From the NCBI GenBank assembly GCA_964638795.1, contig CAZXAX010000001.1:1-64000 (forward strand): a stretch of 64,000 bases of DNA, given 5' to 3'. Source of the DNA: CAIYHK01 sp964638795 (GTDB lineage Bacteria; Actinomycetota; Acidimicrobiia; Acidimicrobiales; Ilumatobacteraceae). The position numbers and the translations under genes are program-made. The notes beneath the pieces are model-generated. The model saw nothing but the letters and a program-made list of their open reading frames with translations, had not been told where the DNA came from and did no database searches. Below are positions 17,081 to 25,528 of this stretch, one piece after another (within the stretch, counting starts at the first letter, position 1; each line of letters starts with the position of its first letter).

Positions 17081-17622
17081 CAATCGCATTGATAGTGGTA
17101 GCGGTGCTGGTGGTGATAGTTGCCCTCATGTACAACGCGCTAGTGCGCGCTCGGGTGAGAGTGGAGAATGCTTGGGCACAGATCGACGTGCAGTTAAAGC
17201 GTCGTATCGACCTGATTCCGAATCTGGTCGAAACCGTCAAGGGTTACGCAACGCACGAACAAAAGACTCTTGATGCTGTAATTCAAGCCCGTAATGCCGC
17301 TTCGAGTGCTGCGGCAAGCCCGGCGGCTCAAGCGCAGGCATCCGATGCGCTATCCGGAGCGTTGCGACAGCTGTTTGCGCTTTCAGAGGCCTATCCGGAT
17401 CTCAAGGCAAATCAAAACTTTCTCGCACTGCAAGAAGAACTCTCGGCGACAGAAGGCCGGGTGGCCTATGCGCGCCAGTTTTACAACGACTCTGTGATGG
17501 CGTTCAACACTTCAATTCAAAAGTTTCCAACCCTCTTTCTTGCCCGTATAGGTGGGTTCACGGCCAAGGAGTTCTTCGAAGCCGACGCCGCGGATCGCGT
17601 GGTGCCTAAGGTGCAGTTCTGA
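17077..17622 (+). CDS. lemA: LemA family protein
   Basis: 181 aa with one N-terminal membrane helix (about 2-20) and a long helical domain outside. The LemA signature reads VRVENAWAQIDVQLKRR followed by DLIPNLVETVKGYA and, near the end, ARQFYNDSVMAFNT. Function in bacteria is not settled; the gene often sits beside htpX or TPM-domain genes in membrane protein quality control. It starts inside the pimA stop codon and is followed 1 nt later by htpX, so the pair is tied to the PIM transcript. Confidence 0.93.
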   Translation: MTIALIVVAVLVVIVALMYNALVRARVRVENAWAQIDVQLKRRIDLIPNLVETVKGYATHEQKTLDAVIQARNAASSAAASPAAQAQASDALSGALRQLFALSEAYPDLKANQNFLALQEELSATEGRVAYARQFYNDSVMAFNTSIQKFPTLFLARIGGFTAKEFFEADAADRVVPKVQF

Positions 17623-17623
17623 C

Positions 17624-18529
17624 GTGTACGAACAGATAGCGGCGAACAAGCGCCGTACTTTCTTGTTATTGACCGGCTTTGTGTTGGTAGTGATGTTGGC
17701 CGGCGTTTCAATCGGTGTTCTCACGGGTCAGGGCACTACGGGAACCGTGATCGCGCTGGTCTTTGCCGCAATTATGGCGTTCACCTCATATTGGAAATCG
17801 GACTCGATTGCGTTGGCTGTGAGTCGCGCTGTTCCGGCCGATGAGCAGGAGTATCAGCGACTACACAATCTTGTCGAGGGTCTCTGCATTGCTGCTGGCT
17901 TGCCCAAGCCACGCGTATATGTAATAAACGATTCAGCGCCGAATGCTTTCGCCACGGGACGCAACCCAAAGAATGCGGCGATCGCTGTGACAACGGGCTT
18001 GCTGGAGAAGATGAATCGTGTTGAGCTCGAAGGAGTGGTGGCTCACGAGCTTTCGCACATCAAGAATTACGACATCTTGGTCAGCACAATTGCTGTGACG
18101 CTGGTAGGAGCAATCGCACTGCTTACGGACATCGCAATTCGCATGATGTGGTGGAATGGCGGCCGGGTTTCACGTGATGGTGACCGCGAGGGTGGCGCTA
18201 ACCCCCTTGCTCTCGTTGGTTTTGCGATGTTGATACTTGCGCCGATCTCAGCCAAAGTCATGCAGGCAGCGATAAGTCGGCGTCGCGAAACACTTGCTGA
18301 TGTGACCGCGTGCCAGCTCACCCGTTATCCACCTGGTCTCATTTCTGCTCTTGAAAAACTCAAATCCGACGTGACGGTTGTTCATTCGTCCACTACTGCA
18401 ACTGCGCACATGTGGATTGAACAACCAATGTCTGGAGTAGGTGACGCTGGTCGGTTGGGTTGGGTTCATAGAATGTTCAATACACACCCCCCGCTAGAGG
18501 AGCGAATTGCACTTCTTCGGGAGATTTAG
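17624..18529 (+). CDS. htpX: HtpX-like membrane M48 metalloprotease
   Basis: Membrane zinc protease that degrades damaged membrane proteins. 301 aa from GTG 17624. Two N-terminal membrane segments (about 12-30 and 38-55), then the zinc motif HELSH at 141-145 (catalytic E142) with NAFATGRNPKNAAIAVTTGL before it, further helices after it, and RRRETLADV holding the third ligand glutamate. The C-terminal segment HPPLEERIALL is characteristic of HtpX. One nucleotide separates it from lemA. Confidence 0.93.
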   Translation: MYEQIAANKRRTFLLLTGFVLVVMLAGVSIGVLTGQGTTGTVIALVFAAIMAFTSYWKSDSIALAVSRAVPADEQEYQRLHNLVEGLCIAAGLPKPRVYVINDSAPNAFATGRNPKNAAIAVTTGLLEKMNRVELEGVVAHELSHIKNYDILVSTIAVTLVGAIALLTDIAIRMMWWNGGRVSRDGDREGGANPLALVGFAMLILAPISAKVMQAAISRRRETLADVTACQLTRYPPGLISALEKLKSDVTVVHSSTTATAHMWIEQPMSGVGDAGRLGWVHRMFNTHPPLEERIALLREI

Positions 18530-18544
18530 TCCGAGGAGTTGAAC

Positions 18545-19603
18545 ATGGGCATTAAGCGTCGCTGGGTGACTGCTTGTGGATTGGCGGCTGTGGTTGTTGT
18601 TGCATCGTGTGGCGGGGGCAGCTCAACTGAGACCACCACAACCGTAAAAAAGACCACAACCACCACAGAACCCAAGGGCCCAGTAGCGCCGCTTACGGGT
18701 TTACCGAATGACGATGAAGCGCTACTCACTCGCCCCGCAGTAGCAGTGAAGATTGATAACCATCCATCTGCTCGGCCCCAAACTGGTCTGAATCTTGCCG
18801 ACATTGTGTACGAGGAGAATGTGGAGAATCTCACTCGCTTTGCTGCAGTGTTTCATTCACAACTTCCAGAACCAGTGGGACCCATCCGCAGTGGTCGTAC
18901 CCAAGACATCAATCTCCTTGGCTCATTGATGCGGCCAATCTTGATGTGGAGTGGTGGCAACTCGAAGGTCACCCAGGCAATCCGTGAATCAGATCTCATT
19001 GACGCCTCTGCGACTGCAGCGCTTCCGTATGCGTCTTTCTTTCGCGACAACGCGAGATCGGCTCCGCACAACCTTTATGCGTCAATCGTCAAGACACTTC
19101 CGATCGCGGGCGAGGACACGAAGGCTCCACCGGCACAGTTTTTGTACCGTGACGAAGATGAATCTTTCGCAGCGACTGCGATTGGTAGTGCTGGTGTGAA
19201 CATCTCAATGGATGGTGTTGATCTCACGTGGGTCTGGAATGAAATTGCCGGTTCGTACACGCGTTTTGTTGATCGCAAGGGCGAGGTTGATGAAAAAGGC
19301 AAGCCAATCACGACTGAGAACGTCGTGGTGCTATTTGTTGATTACGAAGCGAGCCCCGCGGACCCAAGATCACCTGAGGCACAGACCGTGGGATCGGGAA
19401 TTGCTTGGGTTTTCACTGGCGGCAAGCTCTATGTCGGAACTTGGATGCGCGAAGACCGTCTCGACGTCTTTTCGCTTCTTGATTCGGCCGGTAAGCCAAT
19501 CAAGTTGACCCCAGGTCGCACGTGGGTGGACCTGCCTCGCAAGGACCGCGGCGTTTATGTGGAGGCTGGGAAAGACCCACTAACGGTGGACTTCGTCGGC
19601 TAA
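18545..19603 (+). CDS. DUF3048 (YerB-like) lipoprotein
   Basis: Exported lipoprotein of 352 aa; molecular function unknown. A signal peptide with basic start KRR and hydrophobic core ends in the lipobox VASC (Cys22). A threonine-rich linker (about 27-45) leads to the DUF3048 domain with LTGLPNDDEALLTRPAVAVK, ADIVYEENVENLTRF, GPIRSGRTQDI and WSGGN. The second half (DYEASPADPRS to LTPGRTWVDLP) is the usual C-terminal part of the family. GAGGAG upstream supports ATG 18545. It would be processed by the LspA encoded at the window start. It follows htpX by 15 bp. Confidence 0.88.
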   Translation: MGIKRRWVTACGLAAVVVVASCGGGSSTETTTTVKKTTTTTEPKGPVAPLTGLPNDDEALLTRPAVAVKIDNHPSARPQTGLNLADIVYEENVENLTRFAAVFHSQLPEPVGPIRSGRTQDINLLGSLMRPILMWSGGNSKVTQAIRESDLIDASATAALPYASFFRDNARSAPHNLYASIVKTLPIAGEDTKAPPAQFLYRDEDESFAATAIGSAGVNISMDGVDLTWVWNEIAGSYTRFVDRKGEVDEKGKPITTENVVVLFVDYEASPADPRSPEAQTVGSGIAWVFTGGKLYVGTWMREDRLDVFSLLDSAGKPIKLTPGRTWVDLPRKDRGVYVEAGKDPLTVDFVG

Positions 19604-19608
19604 GTGCC

Positions 19609-19614
19609 TACGAT
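19609..19614 (+). promoter_or_regulatory. Candidate -10 box for pdxS (TACGAT)
   Basis: TACGAT ends 7 nt before ATG 19622. A GGAGGA lies between but only 1 nt from the ATG, too close to act as a normal ribosome site, so a leaderless start is plausible. Confidence 0.35.
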
Positions 19615-19621
19615 GGAGGAC

Positions 19622-20509
19622 ATGTCTAGCTCCTCCCAAAAGGGTTCAATGACCGTCAAGCGCGGTCTGGCAGAAATGATGAAGGGTGGCGTCATCATGG
19701 ACGTCGTCACTCCTGAGCAGGCGCGCATCGCCGAAGATGCTGGTGCGTGTGCGGTGATGGCACTTGAGCGAGTGCCTGCAGACATCCGCCGCGATGGTGG
19801 GGTCGCGCGAATGAGCGATCCAGAAATGATCGAGGGCATCAAAGCAGCTGTTTCGATTCCGGTGATGGCGAAAGCCCGAATTGGACACTTTGTTGAAGCG
19901 CAGATTCTTGAATCACTCGGTGTCGACTTTGTGGATGAATCCGAGGTTCTAACCCCAGCCGATGAGGCCCATCACATCGACAAGTTTCAGTTCACAGTGC
20001 CCTTTGTTTGTGGTGCTACCAACCTTGGTGAAGCTTTGCGCCGCATCTCTGAAGGTGCCGCGATGATTCGTTCCAAAGGTGAAGCTGGAACAGGCAACAT
20101 TGTGGAAGCCGTACGTCACCTCCGCTCAATCATTGGAGACATGCGCAAGATCACTCAGGCTGACTCTGCTGAATTGTTTGAATGGGCAAAGCGACTCCAA
20201 GCACCGCTGCCGTTAGTGCAGGAAATTGCCGAAACTGGATGGCTGCAGGTTCCATTGTTCTGTGCCGGTGGCATTGCCACGCCAGCTGATGCTGCACTCG
20301 CCATGCAGTTGGGAGCTGAAGCGGTGTTCGTTGGTTCTGGAATCTTTAAGTCCGACGATCCAGCACCACGCGCGAAAGCGATTGTGGAAGCGACCACGCA
20401 TTTCAGGGATCCACACATTCTTGCGAAAGTCTCACGCGGTCTCGGAGCACCCATGACCGGAATCGGCATGGACGAAGTAAACCAAAAGTTCGCTGAACGA
20501 GGCTGGTGA
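19622..20509 (+). CDS. pdxS: Pyridoxal 5'-phosphate synthase, synthase subunit PdxS
   Basis: Builds pyridoxal phosphate from ribose 5-phosphate, glyceraldehyde 3-phosphate and ammonia supplied by PdxT; forms a dodecamer. 295 aa TIM barrel with VKRGLAEMMKGGVIMDVV (phosphate/ribose site), MALERVPADIRRDGGVARM, AKARIGHFVEA containing the catalytic lysine, and GEAGTGNIVEAVRH. Highly conserved. ATG 19622 gives the usual N terminus; a GTG at 19604 is possible. Partner gene pdxT follows directly, with its open frame overlapping the stop. Confidence 0.97.
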   Translation: MSSSSQKGSMTVKRGLAEMMKGGVIMDVVTPEQARIAEDAGACAVMALERVPADIRRDGGVARMSDPEMIEGIKAAVSIPVMAKARIGHFVEAQILESLGVDFVDESEVLTPADEAHHIDKFQFTVPFVCGATNLGEALRRISEGAAMIRSKGEAGTGNIVEAVRHLRSIIGDMRKITQADSAELFEWAKRLQAPLPLVQEIAETGWLQVPLFCAGGIATPADAALAMQLGAEAVFVGSGIFKSDDPAPRAKAIVEATTHFRDPHILAKVSRGLGAPMTGIGMDEVNQKFAERGW

Positions 20510-20535
20510 CAGAATGCCCGATGGGAGGCCTCCAG

Positions 20536-21129
20536 GTGGAAGTCGGGGTATTGGCGCTGCAAGGTGCATTTGCGGCGCATCAGAGCGCACTTTCTGAGTG
20601 TGGGATTCAGTCGCGACAGGTTCGCGTCGCTGAAGATCTAGAAGGGCTTTCGGGGTTGATTCTCCCTGGCGGAGAATCAACAACCATGTCGAATCTCCTA
20701 CTGCGGTCAGGTTTATTTGCTGCGGTGAAATCTGGAATTGCCGCAGGGCTTCACGTGTTCGGCACATGCGCTGGAATGATTCTTCTTGCACGTCAGGTAA
20801 CAGATGGACGCGATGATCAAGTCTCATTCGGTGCAATGGATATCTCCGTCCAGCGCAATGCATACGGGCGACAAGTTGACTCATTTGAGACGGATATACA
20901 GATCAGCGGCCTAAGCGCACCTTTTCACGCTGTCTTTATTCGGGCACCTCGCGTGTCAGACCTTGGCTCCGATGTGGAAGTTCTCGCAACATTTGAAGAT
21001 TCGCCAGTGCTGGTCGCCGAGGGCAATTGCATGGCAGCGTCGTTTCACCCCGAACTCTCGATGGATCCCAGGGTGCACCGACTATTTGTCAACCGCATAG
21101 AGGCCGCCAAAGTAACGGCAAAGAGTTAG
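20536..21129 (+). CDS. pdxT: Pyridoxal 5'-phosphate synthase, glutaminase subunit PdxT
   Basis: Class I glutamine amidotransferase that feeds ammonia to PdxS. 197 aa from GTG 20536. GVLALQGA opens the protein, LPGGESTT is the PdxT signature, C78 in FGTCAGMILL is the nucleophile, and H171/E173 in SFHPE complete the triad. I chose GTG 20536 because GGGAGG lies 7 nt before it and it gives the family N terminus; a GTG at 20506 overlapping the pdxS stop would add 10 residues. Confidence 0.95.
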   Translation: MEVGVLALQGAFAAHQSALSECGIQSRQVRVAEDLEGLSGLILPGGESTTMSNLLLRSGLFAAVKSGIAAGLHVFGTCAGMILLARQVTDGRDDQVSFGAMDISVQRNAYGRQVDSFETDIQISGLSAPFHAVFIRAPRVSDLGSDVEVLATFEDSPVLVAEGNCMAASFHPELSMDPRVHRLFVNRIEAAKVTAKS

Positions 21130-21137
21130 GAGGAACT

Positions 21138-21884
21138 ATGTCAGGACATTCCAAATGGGCAACTATCAAGCACAAAAAGGGCGCAGCCGACAAGGCTCGC
21201 GGAAAGTTGTTTGCCAAACTCGCACGCCAGATTGAAGTTGCCTCGCGAGAAGGTGGATCAAATCCGGAAATGAACGCCCAATTGCGCAACATAGTGCAGA
21301 AGGCGAAGGCCGCACAGATGACCAACGATGCAATTGATCGTGCGGTCAAACGCGGTGCCGGCGAAACCGGCGGTGCAAACTTCGAATCAATTACCTACGA
21401 GGGTTACGCACCAGGTGGAGTAGCCCTGTTGATTGATGTCTTGACCGATAACCGCAACCGCAGCAGTTCAGACGTGCGCGCAATATTCTCCAAGCTTGGC
21501 GGCTCAATGGCAGAGCCGGGGTCGGTGGCGTGGCAATTCTCGCGTCGGGGAGTCATCTATGTTGATGGCTCAATTAGTGAAGATGATGCAATGGCAGCAG
21601 CGCTTGAGGCTGGAGCCGACGACGTGGCTCGCGACGGTGATGACTGGAGAGTCCTGACTGATCCATCTGACGTTTGGGATGTTAAGTCTGCGCTTGAGGC
21701 TGCAGGGGTTAAGGTGACCTCAGCAGAGAACACGATGGTTGCAGCCAATACGGTTCCTGTCACCGATGTTGAGGATGCCAAGAAGATCCTCAAGATCATG
21801 GATGGTCTGGAGGACAACGACGATGTGCAGGATGTCTATGCCAACTTCGACATGTCGGAGGAAATCATGCAGGCGGTGAACTGA
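21138..21884 (+). CDS. yebC: YebC/PmpR-family regulatory protein
   Basis: 248 aa starting MSGHSKWATIKHKKG, with the family segments GGSNPEMNAQLRNIVQKAK and YEGYAPGGVALL. Members have been described as transcription regulators and, more recently, as ribosome-associated factors relieving stalling; which applies here is open. A strong AGGAGG lies just before ATG 21138. Often next to ruvC, as here with only bcp in between. Its stop shares bases with the bcp start (TGATG). Confidence 0.95.
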   Translation: MSGHSKWATIKHKKGAADKARGKLFAKLARQIEVASREGGSNPEMNAQLRNIVQKAKAAQMTNDAIDRAVKRGAGETGGANFESITYEGYAPGGVALLIDVLTDNRNRSSSDVRAIFSKLGGSMAEPGSVAWQFSRRGVIYVDGSISEDDAMAAALEAGADDVARDGDDWRVLTDPSDVWDVKSALEAAGVKVTSAENTMVAANTVPVTDVEDAKKILKIMDGLEDNDDVQDVYANFDMSEEIMQAVN

Positions 21885-22342
21885 TGGCTCTTGGAGTGGG
21901 TGATCAAGCCCCTGATTTTGAACTGCCAGGAACGGGCTCGGCGCAGTATCGACTGTCTTCGTATCGCGGCAAGGTAGTTGTGATCGTTTTTTATCCTGGC
22001 GACAACACAGCAGTGTGTACCAGGCAATTGAATTCGTACAACCAAGGTCTCGATGAATTCGAAAAGCTCGGTGCGCAGGTGCTCGCCATTTCGGCCCAGG
22101 ACCTTGACTCACATGAAGAATTTTCCTGTAAGCACAACTTCGGGTTCCCGTTACTTGCCGACACAGACAAGAGCGTCGCGCGCCAGTATGGGGTGTTAGG
22201 CCCTATGGGATTTCCGCGCAGGAGCGTCTTTGTCATCGATGCCAACGGCCGTATTTCCTATGCCCACAGGGCGTTAGCGGGGCTCACATACCGGCCAGTC
22301 GAAGAGCTGGTATCCGCTATCCAAAAGGCGGCTGCGCAGTAG
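21884..22342 (+). CDS. bcp: Peroxiredoxin, Bcp/PrxQ type
   Basis: Thiol peroxidase reducing hydrogen peroxide and organic peroxides, 152 aa. FYPGDNTAVCTRQL carries peroxidatic Cys45; the usual threonine four residues earlier (T42) and arginine further on are kept. A second cysteine in EEFSCKHNFGFPLL may resolve the disulfide. Its insertion between yebC and ruvC is unusual compared with the common yebC-ruvC pair. The stop TAG forms the first half of the putative ruvC -10 box. Confidence 0.92.
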   Translation: MALGVGDQAPDFELPGTGSAQYRLSSYRGKVVVIVFYPGDNTAVCTRQLNSYNQGLDEFEKLGAQVLAISAQDLDSHEEFSCKHNFGFPLLADTDKSVARQYGVLGPMGFPRRSVFVIDANGRISYAHRALAGLTYRPVEELVSAIQKAAAQ

Positions 22343-22345
22343 AAT
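22340..22345 (+). promoter_or_regulatory. -10 box for ruvCAB (TAGAAT), overlapping the bcp stop
   Basis: TAGAAT ends 7 nt before the ruvC GTG and its TAG is the bcp stop codon. No Shine-Dalgarno in the 7-nt gap; no clear LexA-type palindrome nearby. Confidence 0.5.
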
Positions 22346-22352
22346 CAAACAT

Positions 22353-22898
22353 GTGTTCGCCCAGTCACTGAACCCCGTTGCCCCCGTGAGGGGTCGTGTG
22401 CTCGGAATTGACCCTGGTCTTACGCGGTGTGGATATGCAGTTATTGACCCAAGTCATCAAGGCGCCGCTGTCAAAGTGGCACTTGGGGTAATCCGCACCC
22501 CCACGTCAGCACCACTGCCGGAGCGGCTCGCTGAACTCGCTGCAGAGATCGATGCATTGTTGATGGAGTACCGGCCCGAGGCAGTGGCCGTTGAACAAGT
22601 GTTTTTTCAAAACAATGTGCGCACAGCGATGGGAGTTGGTCAAGCAAGTGGCTTGGCGCTCGCGCTCGCCGCAAGTCGCGGTTGCATCGTGCGTCAGTTC
22701 ACTCCTAGTCAAGTTAAAGATTCAGTAGCTGGTTGGGGTGGCGCAGATAAGGCGCAAGTGCAACGAATGGTTCAACAACGCCTTGGGCTCGCGTCATTGC
22801 CCAAACCCGCAGACGCAGCCGATGCTGCGGCTCTCGCACTTTGCTACTTGGCCGTTGCGCCATTGCAACAAGCAATTGCCACCGGGGGTCAACGATGA
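22353..22898 (+). CDS. ruvC: Holliday junction endonuclease RuvC
   Basis: Cuts Holliday junctions at the end of recombination. 181 aa, RNase H fold: Asp20 in LGIDPGLTRCGYAVID, Glu in VAVEQVFFQNN, and the C-terminal acidic pair in KPADAADAAALAL. GTG 22353 is taken as start; an out-of-frame ATG at 22351 overlaps it. The ruvC stop overlaps ruvA (ATGA), so the junction-processing complex is made from one coupled mRNA. Confidence 0.95.
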   Translation: MFAQSLNPVAPVRGRVLGIDPGLTRCGYAVIDPSHQGAAVKVALGVIRTPTSAPLPERLAELAAEIDALLMEYRPEAVAVEQVFFQNNVRTAMGVGQASGLALALAASRGCIVRQFTPSQVKDSVAGWGGADKAQVQRMVQQRLGLASLPKPADAADAAALALCYLAVAPLQQAIATGGQR

Positions 22899-23479
22899 TT
22901 GGCTCGTTGCGCGGCAAGGTGCTTGAGCGAAACGACGCAACCGCACTGTTGGAAGTGGGTGGTGTCGGATATCTCGTACAAGTAACACCACGAACTCTTG
23001 CTGAACTGGAGCCCACCAGTAATGCGTTTTTGTATGTACATCATCACATTCGCGAAGACTCGCAAGTGTTGTTTGGTTTCATGTCGCGAGCAGAACGAGA
23101 CACATTCAACATTCTCATTGGCACCCACGGCATTGGACCTTCGTTGGCTCTTGCAATTCTGGGAGTGCACACCCCAGCGTCACTTATCGACATCGTGGCA
23201 TCGGGTGATCTCGCGGGATTCACGATTGTTCCAGGTGTTGGCAAGAAGACCGCCGAACGATTGCTGGTAGAGCTTAAGAACAAACTTGATCTGCCGATAT
23301 TGAGCGGACCAGCCGTTGAAGGTGCGACAACTCCGATGGCAGAAGTGCGTGAGGCACTAGCAGGACTGGGATACGGCAATGAAGAGATCCGCGAAGCACT
23401 GAAGGGCGTGACCGCAACCGGTGATACCGCTGAGATGTTGCGGCAAGCACTGTCGATGTTGGGATCCAGTCGTGCGTGA
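22895..23479 (+). CDS. ruvA: Holliday junction branch migration protein RuvA
   Basis: Tetramer that binds the four-way junction and loads RuvB. 194 aa: OB fold opening MIGSLRGKVLER, two helix-hairpin-helix motifs (IGTHGIGPSLALAIL and VPGVGKKTAERLLVELKNK), flexible linker, and the C-terminal RuvB-binding three-helix domain (EVREALAGLGYGNEEI). ATG 22895 lies in the ruvC stop. ruvB starts 8 nt before the ruvA stop. Confidence 0.95.
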   Translation: MIGSLRGKVLERNDATALLEVGGVGYLVQVTPRTLAELEPTSNAFLYVHHHIREDSQVLFGFMSRAERDTFNILIGTHGIGPSLALAILGVHTPASLIDIVASGDLAGFTIVPGVGKKTAERLLVELKNKLDLPILSGPAVEGATTPMAEVREALAGLGYGNEEIREALKGVTATGDTAEMLRQALSMLGSSRA

Positions 23480-24494
23480 TGAATTTCTAGATCCTGCAGC
23501 GAACGACTCCACGGAGGTCGCCGACGAAATAAGTTTGCGGCCTCGCGCATTGTTCGACTTTGTCGGTCAACGTGAACTCAAAGAGCATCTAGAAATCGTG
23601 TTGGAAGCAGCCAGGCGTCGCGGTCAAGCGGCCGACCACATTTTGCTGGCGGGACCACCTGGGCTTGGCAAAACCACAATGGCATCAATTGTGGCTGCAG
23701 AGATGGGAGCCAATATTCACGTAACTAGTGGCCCAGCCCTAGAGCGTGCTGGTGATCTCGCGGCAATACTCACCAAGTTGCAACCCAATGACGTCCTCTT
23801 TATCGATGAGATACATCGCTTGTCGCGGGTTGTGGAAGAGATTCTTTATCCCGCAATGGAAGATTTTCAGATTGACATCGTGGTAGGTAAGGGGCCAGCC
23901 GCCTCGTCAATTCGCCTGACCCTGCCACATTTCACCCTGATCGGGGCTACAACGCGTACTGGGATGATCACTGGTCCCTTGCGTGACCGATTCGGATTGG
24001 TGGCGAGACTCGATTACTACGACGACCAGGAATTGCAGACCATCGTTCTTCGGTCGGCATCGATTTTCGGAATTGCGATTGAAGAGACAGCAGGATTTGA
24101 AATTGCGCGTCGATCGCGCGGCACTCCCCGTATCGCTAACCGTCTCTTGCGCAGAGTTCGTGATTTTTCCGAAGTGCGAGCCGACGGCAAAATCACGCGG
24201 GACACTGCATCAGAGGCGCTCAAAGTGTTCGGCGTAGATGATCTCGGTTTGGACAAAGTTGACCGCGCCATCTTGAAGGCGATCTGTGAGCAATTCTCTG
24301 GTGGTCCAGTTGGTCTCACCACGTTGGCAATCAGTGTGGGGGAGCAACCCGAGACCGTTGAAGAGATGTATGAGCCATTCCTAATTCAAAAGGGAATGCT
24401 TGCGCGCACTCCGCGCGGGCGAGTTGCGCACTCCGGAGCTTGGCAGCATCTTGGACTCACACCACCGGCGTCGGGCCCCACTTTGTTTGACTGA
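23472..24494 (+). CDS. ruvB: Holliday junction ATP-dependent DNA helicase RuvB
   Basis: AAA+ motor of branch migration, 340 aa. Walker A GPPGLGKTT at 61-69, Walker B LFIDEIHRL, sensor 1 GATTRTG, arginine finger region GPLRDRFG, sensor 2 RGTPRIANRLLRRVRDF, then a winged-helix domain. GTG 23472 gives the normal length and overlaps the end of ruvA by 8 nt; the open frame upstream is ruvA shadow. Confidence 0.96.
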   Translation: MRDEFLDPAANDSTEVADEISLRPRALFDFVGQRELKEHLEIVLEAARRRGQAADHILLAGPPGLGKTTMASIVAAEMGANIHVTSGPALERAGDLAAILTKLQPNDVLFIDEIHRLSRVVEEILYPAMEDFQIDIVVGKGPAASSIRLTLPHFTLIGATTRTGMITGPLRDRFGLVARLDYYDDQELQTIVLRSASIFGIAIEETAGFEIARRSRGTPRIANRLLRRVRDFSEVRADGKITRDTASEALKVFGVDDLGLDKVDRAILKAICEQFSGGPVGLTTLAISVGEQPETVEEMYEPFLIQKGMLARTPRGRVAHSGAWQHLGLTPPASGPTLFD

Positions 24495-24502
24495 TCAACC
24501 CA

Positions 24503-25522
24503 ATGGATCTTTCCGATATTGATTATGAGTTGCCTGAGGCATCTATTGCACAGTTTCCTGTTGAGCCCCGGGACTCAGCGCGACTCTTGGTCGACCAAGG
24601 TGGTCTATCACCCAAAGACCATCGTGTATCCGACTTAGCTGACTTTCTCCGCGAAGGCGACTTCGTGGTGATGAATAACACCCGCGTAATGGCTGCGCGA
24701 CTTCCATTGATGCGATCTACTGGTGGCGCCGTCGAGGTGTTGATGCTTGAACCCTTAGATCCTGAGGAACACAGCTGGACGGCTTTAGTGCGACCCGGTG
24801 GAAAGTTACGCGAAGGGGAGTCGTTGTTTGATGCCGACGGCATGCCGGCTTTGATCTTTCAGGGAAGAAGCAGCGACGATCCAGACACCTTCTTGGTCAC
24901 GTTCAAAGGCAACGGTGAGGCTCGGGCTTTGATGAATCGCATCGGATCAATGCCGCTACCGCCTTACATTCGAGAAGTTCTTGAGGATCCTTCGCGCTAC
25001 CAAACAGTTTTTGCAGCAAGTGATAAGAGCGCAGCCGCGCCAACTGCTGGGCTGCATCTCACCACATCGCTACTTGATCGCATAAAAGCCAAAGGTGTGG
25101 CAATTGGTGAAGTAGAACTCGCAGTCGGGCTCGGAACCTTCAAGCCGGTAACAGCACAAAACCCGCTTGAACACCAGATTCATTCGGAGTGGTATTACGT
25201 GCCGAGCGAAGTAATGCAGCAATGTCGCGATGCGAAGAGAGTTATCGCAATTGGCACAACATCTGTTCGGGCCCTCGAATCGGCGGCAACAACCGGAGAG
25301 TTGACAGGACGCACCGAGCTATTCATTCACCGTGGCTACGACTGGAAGGTTGTAGACCTGATGCTCACGAATTTTCATATGCCTCATACTTCGTTGCTGC
25401 TGATGATCCATGCTTTTGTTGGGGATCGTTGGCGGCGTCTGTACTCCGAAGCACTTGAGCGTGGCTATAGGTTCTTGTCATTTGGCGATGCAATGCTCCT
25501 TGATCGCCATTTGTCAGAATGA
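24503..25522 (+). CDS. queA: S-adenosylmethionine:tRNA ribosyltransferase-isomerase QueA
   Basis: Adds the cyclopentane ring precursor from SAM to preQ1 in tRNA, giving epoxyqueuosine. 339 aa with the family opening LSDIDYELPEASIAQFPV, VMNNTRVMAARL, GTFKPV and PHTSLLLMIHAF. Starts 8 nt after ruvB and is followed 6 nt later by tgt, so both queuosine steps are together. No Shine-Dalgarno is evident before the ATG. Confidence 0.95.
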   Translation: MDLSDIDYELPEASIAQFPVEPRDSARLLVDQGGLSPKDHRVSDLADFLREGDFVVMNNTRVMAARLPLMRSTGGAVEVLMLEPLDPEEHSWTALVRPGGKLREGESLFDADGMPALIFQGRSSDDPDTFLVTFKGNGEARALMNRIGSMPLPPYIREVLEDPSRYQTVFAASDKSAAAPTAGLHLTTSLLDRIKAKGVAIGEVELAVGLGTFKPVTAQNPLEHQIHSEWYYVPSEVMQQCRDAKRVIAIGTTSVRALESAATTGELTGRTELFIHRGYDWKVVDLMLTNFHMPHTSLLLMIHAFVGDRWRRLYSEALERGYRFLSFGDAMLLDRHLSE

Positions 25523-25528
25523 TGGGCA